NCBI RefSeq assembly: GCF_023276435.1
Contig: NZ_JALLPO010000041.1
Location: forward strand, 27,817-91,816
Reading direction: 5' to 3'
Source: Sphaerisporangium perillae
Lineage (GTDB): Bacteria > Actinomycetota > Actinomycetes > Streptosporangiales > Streptosporangiaceae
Length of the DNA stretch: 64,000 bases
Under the pieces are notes generated by a model. That model searched no databases. It was not told where the DNA came from and saw only the letters and a list, made by a program, of their open reading frames with translations. Numbering within the stretch: the stretch's first letter is position 1; each line of letters starts with the position of its first letter. Positions 17,949-27,002 of the stretch are shown here, one piece after another. A program made the translations under genes and the position numbers.

Positions 17949-20774
17949 GTGAGTTACAGCAGCTATGGCCCCGAGCCGACCGGCCGCCCCGACCCGACCG
18001 AGGGTCCCGGTGGATCAGCTCGTCCCGGGCGGCGCCGTCGCTCTTCCCAAGGGGACGCGCCCGCCGGCGGACACCCGGCACCACAAACTTCCACATCGGC
18101 GTACGACCAGGGCTCCGGGCGCCGCGCGGCGCCGCAGCGGAGCGCCGACGCCGGCTGGGACACGCCCCAGGGGCCGCCGTCCGGCCGTTCCGGTGGCGCG
18201 CCCCGCCCGCGACAGGCCTCCGCGGACCCGCGCTCGCGCGCGGCCGATCCGCGGCGGGCCGCCCCCGACGCTCGTCGCGCCGCACCCGATCCCCGCGCGG
18301 CGGCGGGCGACCCACGGGGACGTCGCTCCGAGGCGGCCTTCGAGGACACCCAGTCGATGGGCCAGGTCGCGGCCTCGCCCGTCCCGGGAGCCCCGCGGCG
18401 CGAGGTGTCCGATGCCGAGACGGTCGTGAACCGCGACGCCGACGGCGCCAGACGCTCCCGCAGGGCTCGAGGCGGGCCGGGCGGCCCGCCAGGCCCCGGT
18501 GGTCCTGTAGGCCCAGGCGGCCCAGGGGGGCCGGGTGGCCGCGGTCCGGGAGACGGGCCTCCCGGTGAGGGACGGGGCCGGCGGACTAGGGGCGAGGGGC
18601 CGCCCGACCGTCCCGCCTGGCGGCGGTTCATCCCCAACTGGAAGATCGTGATGGCGGCCTTCGCCGTCCTGGCGGCCGGCGTGTTCGGCATGATCGCCGT
18701 CGCGTACGCGAATACTTCTCTCCCGGACGTCAACGACGCCAAGGAGACCGCGATCGCGCAGGGCAGCACCTTCTACTACGCGGACGGCTCGGCGATGGCC
18801 CGCCTCGGCACCGAGCGCAAGCTCATCAAGCTTGACGACGTGCCGAAGCACGTCCAGGACGCGGTGGTCGCGGCCGAGAACAAGACGTTCTGGACCGACC
18901 CCGGCATTTCCCTGTCCGGCATCGTGCGCTCGGCCTGGAGCACCGCGACCGGATCGCAGGTCCAGGGCGCGTCCACCATCACCCAGCAGATGGTCAGGGG
19001 TTACTTCAAAGGCGTCAGCCAGGAGCGGACGATCAAGCGGAAGGTCACGGAGATCTTCATCGCGGTCAAGCTCGACAAGGAGTGGGACAAGAACAAGGTC
19101 CTCGAGTACTACCTGAACACCGTCCCCTTCGGTCGTAACACCTATGGCATCGAGGCGGCGGCCAGGGAGTTCTTCGGCCATGGCGTCAAGAACCTCACCC
19201 CGGCGGAGGGTGCTTACCTGGCCGGCCGAATCCAGCAGCCGGGCTCGTTCGACATCGCCGAGGAGAAGAAGGACTACTCCGGCACTGAGTACCGCTTCAA
19301 CTATGTCCTCGGGCAGATGGCCGAGATCAACCCCAAGCTATACGGCGACTATCGGACGAAGCTGAAGTTTCCGAAGCCGAAGCCCCGACAGGTTTCGTCG
19401 GCGTTCGGTGGCCTGCGCGGTTACATGCTGACCGAGGTGATCAAGGAGCTGGAGGCCGCGGGGATCCCGCGCTCGGAGATCGAGACCGGGGGCTACAAGA
19501 TCTACACGACCTTCGACAAGAAGCTCATGCTGGCCGCGAGGACGGCGGTCAAGCAGACCACCGCCGGGCTTCCCAAGGAGGTCCACACCGGCCTGGCCGC
19601 CGTCGACCCGACGAACGGCCGCGTGGTGGCGTTCTACGGCGGCGACAACTACCTCGGCAAGCATCCCGACCAGTTCAACGAGGCCTTCCAGGCCCGCAAG
19701 CAGGCGGCGTCGGCGTTCAAGCCGTACGTGCTCGCGGCGTGGCTGGAGGCGGGGCACAGTCTGAAGAGCTACGTGACGGGCAAACAGCCGCTCAAGCTGG
19801 AAGGCACGACGCCGATCTCGAACGGCCACTCGACCCCGGCCTCGATGGACATCATCTACGCGACCCAGCACTCCATCAACACGGCCTTCGGGCAGATGGG
19901 CGCCGAGGTCGGCCTGGACGCCGTCAAGAGGATCGCCGAGGACGCCGGTCTGAGCAAGGACAGCCTCGACAAGGACGTCGAAGAGCACAAGTTCCTGTTC
20001 TCCATCGGCAGCGCCGGCGTGACCCCCGTCGAGCAGGCCGGCGGGTATTCGATCTTCGCCAACGCGGGCAAACACTACAAGACCCACACCGTGATCCGCG
20101 TCCTCGCCCCCGACAAGACGGAGGTCGTGACCGAGGACAAGACGCCCAAGCGGGTCATCTCCGAGGAGGTGGCGGCGGACGCCATCGTCGCCCTGCGGTC
20201 GGTGGTCAAGGGGGGAACCGGTACCGCCGCCGCGCTGTCCGATCGCCCGGTCGCGGGTAAGACCGGTACGAACAACGACAACAAGGAAGCCTGGTTCGTC
20301 GGCTTCACTCCGCAGCTCTCCTCGGCGGTCGGCATGTACAAGGAGGATGGCAAGACGGGCGCGGAACTGTCGCTCGGCAACAACTTCGACGGAGGCACCG
20401 TTCCCGCCCGAGTCTGGCGGGCGTTCATGGCCGAGGCGATGAAGGGGAGGAAGGTCATGGAGTTCCCGCCGCCGTCGAACATCGGGACGCCGCTCGAGCT
20501 CGCGCCCAAGCCGACCCCGACGCCGAGCCCGACGCAGAACACCGACGGGTTCCCCGACAACGGCTGGCCGAACGACAACAACGGCGGTGGCAACGGAGGC
20601 GACAACGGTGGCGGCGACAACGGTGGCGGCTGCCTTCCGTGGGACGACACCTGCAACAACGGTGGAGGCACGGACCCCTTCAACCCGGGCAGAGCGCCGG
20701 GTGGCGCCGCCACGCCGGCGCCCACGCCGACCACGTCGAGCGGGCGCCGCCCGACGCCCACTCCATCGCGCTGA
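17949..20774 (+). CDS. Class A penicillin-binding protein (transglycosylase/transpeptidase)
   Basis: 941 residues. A disordered basic/Pro/Gly-rich cytoplasmic region (about 1-225) precedes one membrane helix (about 230-255). The GT51 domain follows (AAENKTFW with catalytic Glu near 307; GASTITQQM). The transpeptidase domain has SAFK (near 587), SIN (near 641) and KTGT (near 770). A Gly/Asn-rich then Pro/Thr-rich tail closes the protein. GTG at 17949 is chosen since GAGGAC lies just upstream; an ATG at 17931 has no such site. Polymerises and cross-links peptidoglycan outside the membrane. Resembles PonA-type enzymes; the two glycosyltransferase genes follow closely. Confidence 0.95.
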   Translation: MSYSSYGPEPTGRPDPTEGPGGSARPGRRRRSSQGDAPAGGHPAPQTSTSAYDQGSGRRAAPQRSADAGWDTPQGPPSGRSGGAPRPRQASADPRSRAADPRRAAPDARRAAPDPRAAAGDPRGRRSEAAFEDTQSMGQVAASPVPGAPRREVSDAETVVNRDADGARRSRRARGGPGGPPGPGGPVGPGGPGGPGGRGPGDGPPGEGRGRRTRGEGPPDRPAWRRFIPNWKIVMAAFAVLAAGVFGMIAVAYANTSLPDVNDAKETAIAQGSTFYYADGSAMARLGTERKLIKLDDVPKHVQDAVVAAENKTFWTDPGISLSGIVRSAWSTATGSQVQGASTITQQMVRGYFKGVSQERTIKRKVTEIFIAVKLDKEWDKNKVLEYYLNTVPFGRNTYGIEAAAREFFGHGVKNLTPAEGAYLAGRIQQPGSFDIAEEKKDYSGTEYRFNYVLGQMAEINPKLYGDYRTKLKFPKPKPRQVSSAFGGLRGYMLTEVIKELEAAGIPRSEIETGGYKIYTTFDKKLMLAARTAVKQTTAGLPKEVHTGLAAVDPTNGRVVAFYGGDNYLGKHPDQFNEAFQARKQAASAFKPYVLAAWLEAGHSLKSYVTGKQPLKLEGTTPISNGHSTPASMDIIYATQHSINTAFGQMGAEVGLDAVKRIAEDAGLSKDSLDKDVEEHKFLFSIGSAGVTPVEQAGGYSIFANAGKHYKTHTVIRVLAPDKTEVVTEDKTPKRVISEEVAADAIVALRSVVKGGTGTAAALSDRPVAGKTGTNNDNKEAWFVGFTPQLSSAVGMYKEDGKTGAELSLGNNFDGGTVPARVWRAFMAEAMKGRKVMEFPPPSNIGTPLELAPKPTPTPSPTQNTDGFPDNGWPNDNNGGGNGGDNGGGDNGGGCLPWDDTCNNGGGTDPFNPGRAPGGAATPAPTPTTSSGRRPTPTPSR

Positions 20775-20786
20775 TCGGACGACACC

Positions 20787-22136
20787 ATGAGCCGATCGAC
20801 GTACCTGCCGGGTCCCACCGGATCCGTGGCGCGCTCCGCGCTGCCGCTCGTCCCTCTGGGGCTGTTCGCGGTCCTCGGCGCGGTGCTCGCGTACGCGTGG
20901 AAGGCGCCGTGCAGGTTCGGCGGGGCGTGGAACGACGGCACCCAGCAGTTCCTCAACTTCTGCTACACCGACATCTATCCGCTGTGGTGGAACGAGAAGC
21001 TGGATCAGGGCCTCGCGCCCTACTTCGGGCACCCGGTGGAGTACCCCGTCGGCATCGGCGGCCTGATGTGGGTCATCCAGAGGCTCGTGGGCGGCCTGAA
21101 CGAGCCGGGAGTCTGGTTCTACGACCTCACCGTGCTCGTCATGGCCGCGTCGCTGGTCGCCGGGGTCCTGGTCATGGCGTCGCTGACGCGGGCGCAGGGC
21201 CGGTCGTGGGACGCGGCCTGGTACGCGCTGGCGCCCGCGGTCGTGCTCACCGCGTTCATCAACTGGGACCTGCTGTGCGGCGCGCTGAGCCTGGGCGCCT
21301 TCCTCGCCTGGTCGAGGCGGGGCCATTTCCTGGCGGGGGTGCTGCTCGGGCTGGCCATCGCCACGAAGTTCTACCCGATCGTCTTCTTCGGCCCGCTGTT
21401 CCTGCTGGCGTTGCGCACGCGAAAGCTGCCGGCCTTCCTGTGGGCGCTCGGCGGGACGGTGATCACCTGGGTGGTGGTCAACCTGCCGTTCATGCTGTTC
21501 GCGTTCGAGGGGTGGAAGCGGTTCTACGTCTTCAGCAGCGAGCGCGGGGCCGACTGGGGCTCGGTCTGGTACTTCTTCCAGACCAAGCAGTGGCCGTTCC
21601 TCGGTGACGCGGGACGGGTGGACACGCTCGGCATCGTGTCGTTCGGTGTGCTGTGCGTGGCCATAGCCCTGCTCACCCTCACCGCGCCCACCAGGCCGAG
21701 GCTCATGCAGCTCTGCTTCCTGGTGCTCGCCGCCTTCATGGTCACCAACAAGGTCTGGTCGCCGCAGTACGTCCTGTGGCTGGTGCCCTTCGCGGTGCTG
21801 GCCCGGCCGAACTGGAAGCCGCTCCTGCTCTGGCAGGTGGCGGAGTGCTGGTACTTCTTCGCGATCTGGCTCTACCTGGTCGGCATCCAGCCGGGCAACG
21901 AGGCCCTCGGGATCGGCGACGGCACCTACTTCTCCGCCGTGTGGGCCCGGGCGATCACCATCGCCATCCTGGCTGCGTTCGTGGTGCGGGACATCCTGCG
22001 TCCCGAACACGACGTCATCCGGCAGGGCGGGGTGGACGATCCGGTGGGCGGCGTGTTCGACGGGGCCGAGGACCGCTTCGTCCTGCGGGTGACGCCTCCG
22101 GCGCGGCTGCGCGAGCCCGCCGCGGAGTCGCCCTGA
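20787..22136 (+). CDS. Polytopic glycosyltransferase, GT87/DUF2029 family
   Basis: 449 residues with about ten membrane segments and a GT-C style first outer loop with acidic residues. The family includes polyprenol-phosphate-mannose-dependent mannosyltransferases of mycobacterial glycolipids. It starts 12 bp after the PBP stop and is probably in the same transcript. The last 40 residues are cytoplasmic and charged. Donor and acceptor cannot be read from sequence. Confidence 0.85.
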   Translation: MSRSTYLPGPTGSVARSALPLVPLGLFAVLGAVLAYAWKAPCRFGGAWNDGTQQFLNFCYTDIYPLWWNEKLDQGLAPYFGHPVEYPVGIGGLMWVIQRLVGGLNEPGVWFYDLTVLVMAASLVAGVLVMASLTRAQGRSWDAAWYALAPAVVLTAFINWDLLCGALSLGAFLAWSRRGHFLAGVLLGLAIATKFYPIVFFGPLFLLALRTRKLPAFLWALGGTVITWVVVNLPFMLFAFEGWKRFYVFSSERGADWGSVWYFFQTKQWPFLGDAGRVDTLGIVSFGVLCVAIALLTLTAPTRPRLMQLCFLVLAAFMVTNKVWSPQYVLWLVPFAVLARPNWKPLLLWQVAECWYFFAIWLYLVGIQPGNEALGIGDGTYFSAVWARAITIAILAAFVVRDILRPEHDVIRQGGVDDPVGGVFDGAEDRFVLRVTPPARLREPAAESP

Positions 22137-22199
22137 CAGCCGGGCCGCTGCGCTCCAAATGTGATCGAGAGTCCAGGTTGACCCTCTATTCTCCTATGT

Positions 22200-23324
22200 G
22201 TGCAAACCTCCCCCCAGGAGACCGTTTCCCAAGTGCAGGTGCGTCCCTCCGATGGGGAGGCGCTGCTGCTGTGGCTGGGATCGCGCGCGGGGATCATCGT
22301 CGCGGCGACGGTGGGGGCGGGGCTGCTGAGCGCGGAGATGAACCTCACGCCGTTCCTCGAGCGCTGGCTGCACTGGGACGCCCAGCACCTGGCGGACATC
22401 GCGAAGTTCGGCTACGACGGTGACCCGGCCGACGACCCCGATCCAGGGCTGCCCGCCTTCTTCCCCGGGATGCCCCTCGCCCTCCGCCTGGTCCACGTGA
22501 TCGTGCCCGACTGGTCGATCGCCGGCCTGCTGGTCTCGTTCATCGCCGGGACGGTGGCGATGGTGGCGCTGGCCAGGCTCGGCGAGTTCGAGGGGCCGGA
22601 GGGCACCGGATGGCGTGCCGTGCTCGCCATCCTGCTCTTCCCCATGGCGGTGTTCCTCTTCGCGGGGTACACCGAGTCGCTGTTCCTGGCCTTCGCGATC
22701 CCCGCGTGGCTGTACGCGCGGCGCGGCGCCTGGGCCCCGGCGGCTATCCTCGCCGCCGGAGCGTCCTGCGTGCGCATCACCGGCCTGTTCCTCGCGCTGG
22801 CGCTGATCGTGGAGTTCGTCGTGCGCAGGGGACGGGCGCGCTCGGCCGCCTGGCTGCTCGTGCCGTTCCTGCCGCTGGTGGCCTACTCCGCCTACCAGCA
22901 TTCACGCACGGGGGACTGGCTCGCCTGGCAGCACGCGCAGGAGGCCGGCTGGGGACGGCAGATGGTGTGGCCGTGGGAGTCGTTCCTGACGACCTGGCGG
23001 ATGGCGTCGGGCGACGGGCAGTTCGTCTGGGCGTTCCGCATGGAGCTCGCCGGAGCGCTGCTCGGAGTCGCCGTGGTGGTCTGGCTGCTGGTCGCGCGGA
23101 GGTGGAGCGAACTGGTGTACGTCGGCCTGCAGCTCGGCGCGCTGCTGTTCTCGGCGTACTACCTTTCGGTCCCGCGCGCGGCGCTGCTGTGGTGGCCGCT
23201 GTGGGTCATGCTCGGCCAGGCCGCGGTGCGCCGCCGCTGGGTGCTGTTGCTGTACGGGCTGGTGGCGGGGCCGCTCATGGTGCTGAACACCATGACGTTC
23301 ATGAACGGAGCCTGGGCGGGCTGA
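22200..23324 (+). CDS. Polytopic mannosyltransferase, PIG-V-like
   Basis: 374 residues with about eight to nine membrane segments. The early motif LHWDAQHLADIAKFGY (near residue 56) matches the R/H-W-D-x-x-x-Y/H pattern of the PIG-V/GPI mannosyltransferase 2 family, in which the Asp is the likely catalytic base. GTG at 22200. No clear ribosome site is visible, and a TATTCT element ends about 8 bases upstream, so the mRNA may be leaderless. Sits after the GT87 gene; together they suggest mannolipid or glycan synthesis. Confidence 0.82.
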   Translation: MQTSPQETVSQVQVRPSDGEALLLWLGSRAGIIVAATVGAGLLSAEMNLTPFLERWLHWDAQHLADIAKFGYDGDPADDPDPGLPAFFPGMPLALRLVHVIVPDWSIAGLLVSFIAGTVAMVALARLGEFEGPEGTGWRAVLAILLFPMAVFLFAGYTESLFLAFAIPAWLYARRGAWAPAAILAAGASCVRITGLFLALALIVEFVVRRGRARSAAWLLVPFLPLVAYSAYQHSRTGDWLAWQHAQEAGWGRQMVWPWESFLTTWRMASGDGQFVWAFRMELAGALLGVAVVVWLLVARRWSELVYVGLQLGALLFSAYYLSVPRAALLWWPLWVMLGQAAVRRRWVLLLYGLVAGPLMVLNTMTFMNGAWAG

Positions 23325-23368
23325 CGGCCGAGGCGCTTACCCGCTTTCCGGACGGCGTAATCCAGGGA

Positions 23369-23391
23369 TTTATCCACAGGCTGTGGATTAA
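23369..23391. promoter_or_regulatory. Inverted pair of DnaA boxes / palindrome
   Basis: TTATCCACA (23370-23378) faces TAATCCACA on the other strand (23382-23390), giving a near-perfect palindrome between two convergent genes. It overlaps the stop codon of the endonuclease IV gene. It may bind DnaA, act as a transcription-ending hairpin, or both. Confidence 0.6.
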
Positions 23392-24143
23392 AGACGCTCG
23401 CGCAGGAAGGCGATGTCGGCCGCCTGCCCGTCGCCCGGTGTCTCCACCACGATCGGGGCCCCCGCCGCACGGCACACGCTGAGGATCAGCTCCGGGTCGA
23501 TCTGGCCCTTGCCGAGGTTGGCGTGCCGGTCGGCCCCCGAGTCGAAGGCGTCGCGCGAGTCGTTGCAGTGGACCAGGTCGATGCGGCCCGTGATGGCCTT
23601 GACCCGGTCGACCACGTCGGCGAGCTCCTCGCCGCCGGCGTGCGCGTGGCAGGTGTCCAGGCAGAACCCCACGTCGAAGCCGTCGAGGGCCTCCCACAGC
23701 CGCGCGATGCGCTCGAGGCGGCGCGCCATCGCGTTGCCGCCTCCCGCGGTGTTCTCGATCAGGACCGGGATCGGGGTGTCCAACCGCTCGAAGACCTTGC
23801 GCCAGTTGTCGAAGCCCACCTGGGGGTCGTCGTCCTTGTTGACGTGCCCGCCGTGCACGATCAGGCCCTTGGCGCCGATCGTCGCCGCCGCCTCGAGCTG
23901 GCCCGCGAGCAGCTTGCGGCTCGGGATGCGGATGCGGTTGTTCGCCGTGGCGACGTTGATGACGTACGGCGCGTGGACGTAGACGTCGACGTCCGACGCG
24001 GCGATGGCCTCGGCGTTCGCGGGAAGGACCGGCCCCTTCCAGCCCTGCGGGTCGCCCAGGAAGAACTGCACGACCTCGGCGTCGCGCGCGCTCGCGTGAG
24101 CCAGCGGATCATCTTGGTCGACGTGAGCTCCGATACGCACCAT
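23388..24143 (-). CDS. nfo: Deoxyribonuclease IV (AP endonuclease, family 2)
   Basis: 251-residue TIM-barrel metalloenzyme that cuts DNA 5' to abasic sites in base-excision repair. Zinc-ligand blocks are visible: VHGGH (near 98), IENTAGGG (near 130), [15 protein letters not shown] (near 158), HCNDSRD (near 192), and VETPGDG near the end. Shorter than the E. coli enzyme (285) but normal for actinobacteria. ATG at 24143. Stand-alone gene on the minus strand. Confidence 0.92.
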   Translation of the reverse strand: MVRIGAHVDQDDPLAHASARDAEVVQFFLGDPQGWKGPVLPANAEAIAASDVDVYVHAPYVINVATANNRIRIPSRKLLAGQLEAAATIGAKGLIVHGGHVNKDDDPQVGFDNWRKVFERLDTPIPVLIENTAGGGNAMARRLERIARLWEALDGFDVGFCLDTCHAHAGGEELADVVDRVKAITGRIDLVHCNDSRDAFDSGADRHANLGKGQIDPELILSVCRAAGAPIVVETPGDGQAADIAFLRERL

Positions 24144-24242
24144 GGGTCGAGCCTAGCCGTTTCAAGACCTGCACCAGGGGCAGTAGGGGCGCCAGGCTGG
24201 TACGCCCAGACACCCGCGTACCGTGACACATAGGAGACGACT

Positions 24243-24425
24243 GTGGCCTACTACCGCCGCGGGATCAGCCTCTTAGGCCTGATCTACATCCTCATCGGCA
24301 TCTACGTGGCATGGGTTCACGACTACATCACCCCGAGCCTCCTGAAGAGGATCGCCCAAGCCCTGCTCGCGATCTTCCTGTGGTTCCTGATCCTGCTCGG
24401 CGTCGATCTCCATATTGGAGGCTGA
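24243..24425 (+). CDS. Small membrane protein (60 aa)
   Basis: Two hydrophobic helices (about 8-24 and 40-56) separated by a short polar turn. GTG at 24243 follows an AGGAGA site at correct distance, supporting translation. Sequence features (YYRRG start, IxIGIYVAW) suggest a conserved actinobacterial membrane protein, but I know no function. Confidence 0.7.
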   Translation: MAYYRRGISLLGLIYILIGIYVAWVHDYITPSLLKRIAQALLAIFLWFLILLGVDLHIGG

Positions 24426-24493
24426 GAAGCGCGAGCGGCCCGATCTCAGGTCGCACGCGGGCGTAGGGCGCCTCGGGGGGCGCCCGCACCGGG

Positions 24494-24805
24494 TCAGGGG
24501 ATGAACCCGCCGTGGTAGATGCCCACCGCGACGCCTACGAACGACATGACGATGCCGATGATGTTCACCGACCGCTCCGCGGTCGTGGCGGACACATATT
24601 GGGAGTACATCCCCACGACGAAACCGATCGCACCCGCCCACGACGCGATGACGTGGGCGGCGACCACCAGGCCGCTCACGAAGGCGATCAAGCCGCAGAC
24701 CACCGTCACCAGCGTCAGGGTGTTCTCGAAGGTGTGCTTCTTGCCGTCGGAGTTGAGCGTCAAGCGGAAGTGCTCGGGGCCGGCGGAGCGCATGGCCTCT
24801 GGCAT
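24494..24805 (-). CDS. Hypothetical four-helix membrane protein
   Basis: 103 residues with a charged first 28 residues then three to four hydrophobic segments. I choose ATG 24805 because GAGGAGG lies eight bases upstream; a GTG three codons earlier would overlap that site. Convergent with the 60-aa protein gene. No family recognised. Confidence 0.75.
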   Translation of the reverse strand: MPEAMRSAGPEHFRLTLNSDGKKHTFENTLTLVTVVCGLIAFVSGLVVAAHVIASWAGAIGFVVGMYSQYVSATTAERSVNIIGIVMSFVGVAVGIYHGGFIP

Positions 24806-24977
24806 GGCGGCCACCTCCTCTCCTCACCATCGGACGTTCCCCCTGTGACGGTGGGCAATCGCGGCAGGTCGGCCGGGCGGCCCTGGTAGACTTCGTGGGC
24901 TGCGTCCATGTGCGCGTTCCCGAACCGCACGGTCGCTCCGCCGCCGAAGGCGAGAGTGAAGACGTCAGCGTCCTCCT

Positions 24978-24998
24978 GTCACGGCATGGTGTCGTGAC
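24978..24998 (+). promoter_or_regulatory. Hairpin in the rpsF leader
   Basis: GTCACG (24978-24983) pairs with CGTGAC (24993-24998) around a 9-base loop, about 30 bases before the rpsF start. rpsF leaders in other bacteria bind the S6:S18 complex to repress the operon. Whether this hairpin carries the CCG-containing bulge needed is unclear. Confidence 0.35.
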
Positions 24999-25029
24999 CG
25001 CAAGAGTCCAGAGGAGGTTGGAAGTCCGC

Positions 25030-25320
25030 ATGCGTCGTTACGAAGTGATGGTCATCCTCGACCCGTCTCTCGATGAGCGCACGGTGACTCCCTCGCTCGA
25101 CCAGTTCCTCACCGTCGTCCGCAATGATGGCGGCACCGTGGAGAAGGTCGACGTGTGGGGTCGTCGCCGGCTGGCCTACGACATCATCAAGAAGTCCGAG
25201 GGCATCTACGCCGTCATCGACCTCACGGCCACTCCGGCCACGGTCAAGGAGCTCGACCGCCAGATGAACCTCAACGAGGGCATCCTGCGCACCAAGGTGC
25301 TGCGCCCGGACGTGCACTGA
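25030..25320 (+). CDS. rpsF: 30S ribosomal protein S6
   Basis: 96 residues, normal length, starting [10 protein letters not shown] with the typical [10 protein letters not shown] block near residue 44. ATG at 25030 has GAGGAGG upstream at slightly long spacing. First gene of the conserved rpsF-ssb-rpsR-rplI cluster. S6 pairs with S18 on the 30S platform. Confidence 0.97.
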   Translation: MRRYEVMVILDPSLDERTVTPSLDQFLTVVRNDGGTVEKVDVWGRRRLAYDIIKKSEGIYAVIDLTATPATVKELDRQMNLNEGILRTKVLRPDVH

Positions 25321-25421
25321 GCGGCCTCGAGTCATGCCGAAGCCCGGCTTTTGTCGGGCGGTAGCCGTACTCTGAGGCCCGACAGGCTGCGCAGACTCAC
25401 GCAGGAAGGCGAAAGCGACCG

Positions 25422-25976
25422 ATGGCAGCAGGCGACACAACGATCACCATCGTCGGCAACCTTGTCGACGACCCCGAGCTGCGTTTCACCCCTTCGGGGC
25501 AGGCCGTGGCCCGGTTCCGCATCGCGTCCACTCCCCGGTTCATGGACCGGCAGACCAATGAGTGGAAGGACGGCGAAAGCCTCTTCCTGACCTGCAACGT
25601 GTGGCGACAGGCGGCGGAGAACGTCGCCGAGAGCCTCCAGCGTGGGATGCGGGTCATCGTCCAGGGGCGGCTCAAGCAGCGCTCGTACGAGACCAAGGAA
25701 GGCGAGAAGCGCACGGTTTACGAGGTCGAGGTCGACGAGGTCGGCCCGTCCTTGCGCAACGCCACCACCAAGGTCAACAAGACCGCCCGCCAGGGCGGGG
25801 GCGGCGGAGGCGGCGGTTTCGGCGGCGGAGCCGACGACCCGTGGGCCTCGGCCACTCCGGCGCCCTCCGGCGGCGGTTACGGTGGCGGTGGCGGTGGCGG
25901 TGGCTACAACCAGGGCGGCGGCGGTTTCGGCGGCTCCGGTGGTGGCGGCGACCTGAGCGACGAACCGCCTTTCTGA
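25422..25976 (+). CDS. ssb: Single-stranded DNA-binding protein
   Basis: 184 residues: an OB-fold (about 1-115) beginning with [21 protein letters not shown], a long Gly-rich linker (about 125-175), and an acidic tip ending DEPPF that binds repair and replication partners. Placement between rpsF and rpsR is the standard actinobacterial order for the essential SSB. ATG at 25422. Confidence 0.97.
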   Translation: MAAGDTTITIVGNLVDDPELRFTPSGQAVARFRIASTPRFMDRQTNEWKDGESLFLTCNVWRQAAENVAESLQRGMRVIVQGRLKQRSYETKEGEKRTVYEVEVDEVGPSLRNATTKVNKTARQGGGGGGGGFGGGADDPWASATPAPSGGGYGGGGGGGGYNQGGGGFGGSGGGGDLSDEPPF

Positions 25977-26047
25977 TCACCCATCCATTCCAGTAACCGA
26001 TCGACCATTCCCGCGTAATGCGGGGCTCTCTTAGGAGGAGCACCAAG

Positions 26048-26284
26048 ATGGCGAAGCCGGCACTGCGCAAGCCGAAGAAAAAGGTTTGCCTGTTCTGCCA
26101 TGACAAGATCTCCTACGTCGACTACAAGGACACGGCGCTGCTGCGGAAGTTCATCTCCGACCGCGGCAAGATCCGTGCCCGCCGGGTGACGGGCAACTGC
26201 ACCCAGCACCAGCGTGACGTGGCGACCGCGATCAAGAATGCCCGTGAGATGGCCTTGCTGCCGTACACGAGCACCGCGCGCTGA
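26048..26284 (+). CDS. rpsR: 30S ribosomal protein S18
   Basis: 78 residues. Contains CLFC near residues 15-18 and a further Cys/His pair (NCTQH) near 58, so this is the zinc-binding (C+) form of S18. ATG at 26048 follows AGGAGGAG. 17 bp before rplI. S18 docks with S6. Confidence 0.96.
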   Translation: MAKPALRKPKKKVCLFCHDKISYVDYKDTALLRKFISDRGKIRARRVTGNCTQHQRDVATAIKNAREMALLPYTSTAR

Positions 26285-26301
26285 CAGGAGGCTTTGTAGA
26301 T

Positions 26302-26748
26302 ATGAAGCTCATTCTCACCACTGAGGTCTCGGGCCTCGGCGCGCCCGGTGACATCGTCGAGGTCAAGGACGGCTACGGCCGCAACTACCTGATCCCGCGC
26401 GGGTTCGCCATGCGGTGGACCCGGGGCGGCGAGAAGCAGATCGACTCGATCAAGAAGGCGCGCGACGCCCGCGACATCCGTGACCTCGGCACCGCCAAGG
26501 AGGTCGCCGGCCGGCTCGGCTCCCTCCGGGTGACGCTGAAGACGCGCGCCGGTGACTCGGGCCGCCTGTTCGGCTCGGTGACGACCGGTGACATCGCCGA
26601 CGCGGTCAAGGCCGCCGGCGGTCCCGCGCTCGACCGCCGCCGCATCGAGATCACCAACGCGATCAAGAGCGTCGGCTCCCACCGCGTCTCGGTCCGGCTG
26701 CACCCTGAGGTGTCCGCCAACCTCGATGTCGAGGTCGTCGGCTCCTGA
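26302..26748 (+). CDS. rplI: 50S ribosomal protein L9
   Basis: 148 residues, the usual length. The N-terminal rRNA-binding domain starts [21 protein letters not shown] and includes [14 protein letters not shown]; the long helix and C-terminal domain follow. ATG at 26302 with AGGAGG upstream. Last gene of the cluster; a terminator follows 22 bp later. Confidence 0.96.
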   Translation: MKLILTTEVSGLGAPGDIVEVKDGYGRNYLIPRGFAMRWTRGGEKQIDSIKKARDARDIRDLGTAKEVAGRLGSLRVTLKTRAGDSGRLFGSVTTGDIADAVKAAGGPALDRRRIEITNAIKSVGSHRVSVRLHPEVSANLDVEVVGS

Positions 26749-26770
26749 GCGATCGGCTCAGCAGGTCCGC

Positions 26771-26802
26771 GAGGGCCCCTTCCCTGCCGGGAGGGGGCCC
26801 TC
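26771..26802 (+). terminator. Terminator after rplI
   Basis: A 14-bp stem with one mismatch (26771-26784 with 26789-26802) lies 23 bp past the rplI stop and is followed by TCTGG. It ends the ribosomal cluster transcript. Confidence 0.75.
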
Positions 26803-27002
26803 TGGCATTTCAGGGCGCGGCCACCGGACGCTCGACCTTCCCGGCCTGGGCTCTCTGGCATTCCGGGCCGAGACTTTCCCGGCTTCTGGTCGAGGTCGCT
26901 TGGTTGAGCTTTAGGTGCCATTGACGCTGTATGTACGAATGCAACGTTCCCGATATCCTGGGTCGACGAATTCCCTCGGGTAGACCCCCTCTGGAGGCCC
27001 AG

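Noticed and set aside
19338..22010. 890-codon open frame on the minus strand
   Set aside because: Covers the PBP and GT87 genes in antisense. Composition (Arg/Glu/His runs) is what the high-GC third-position bias gives.
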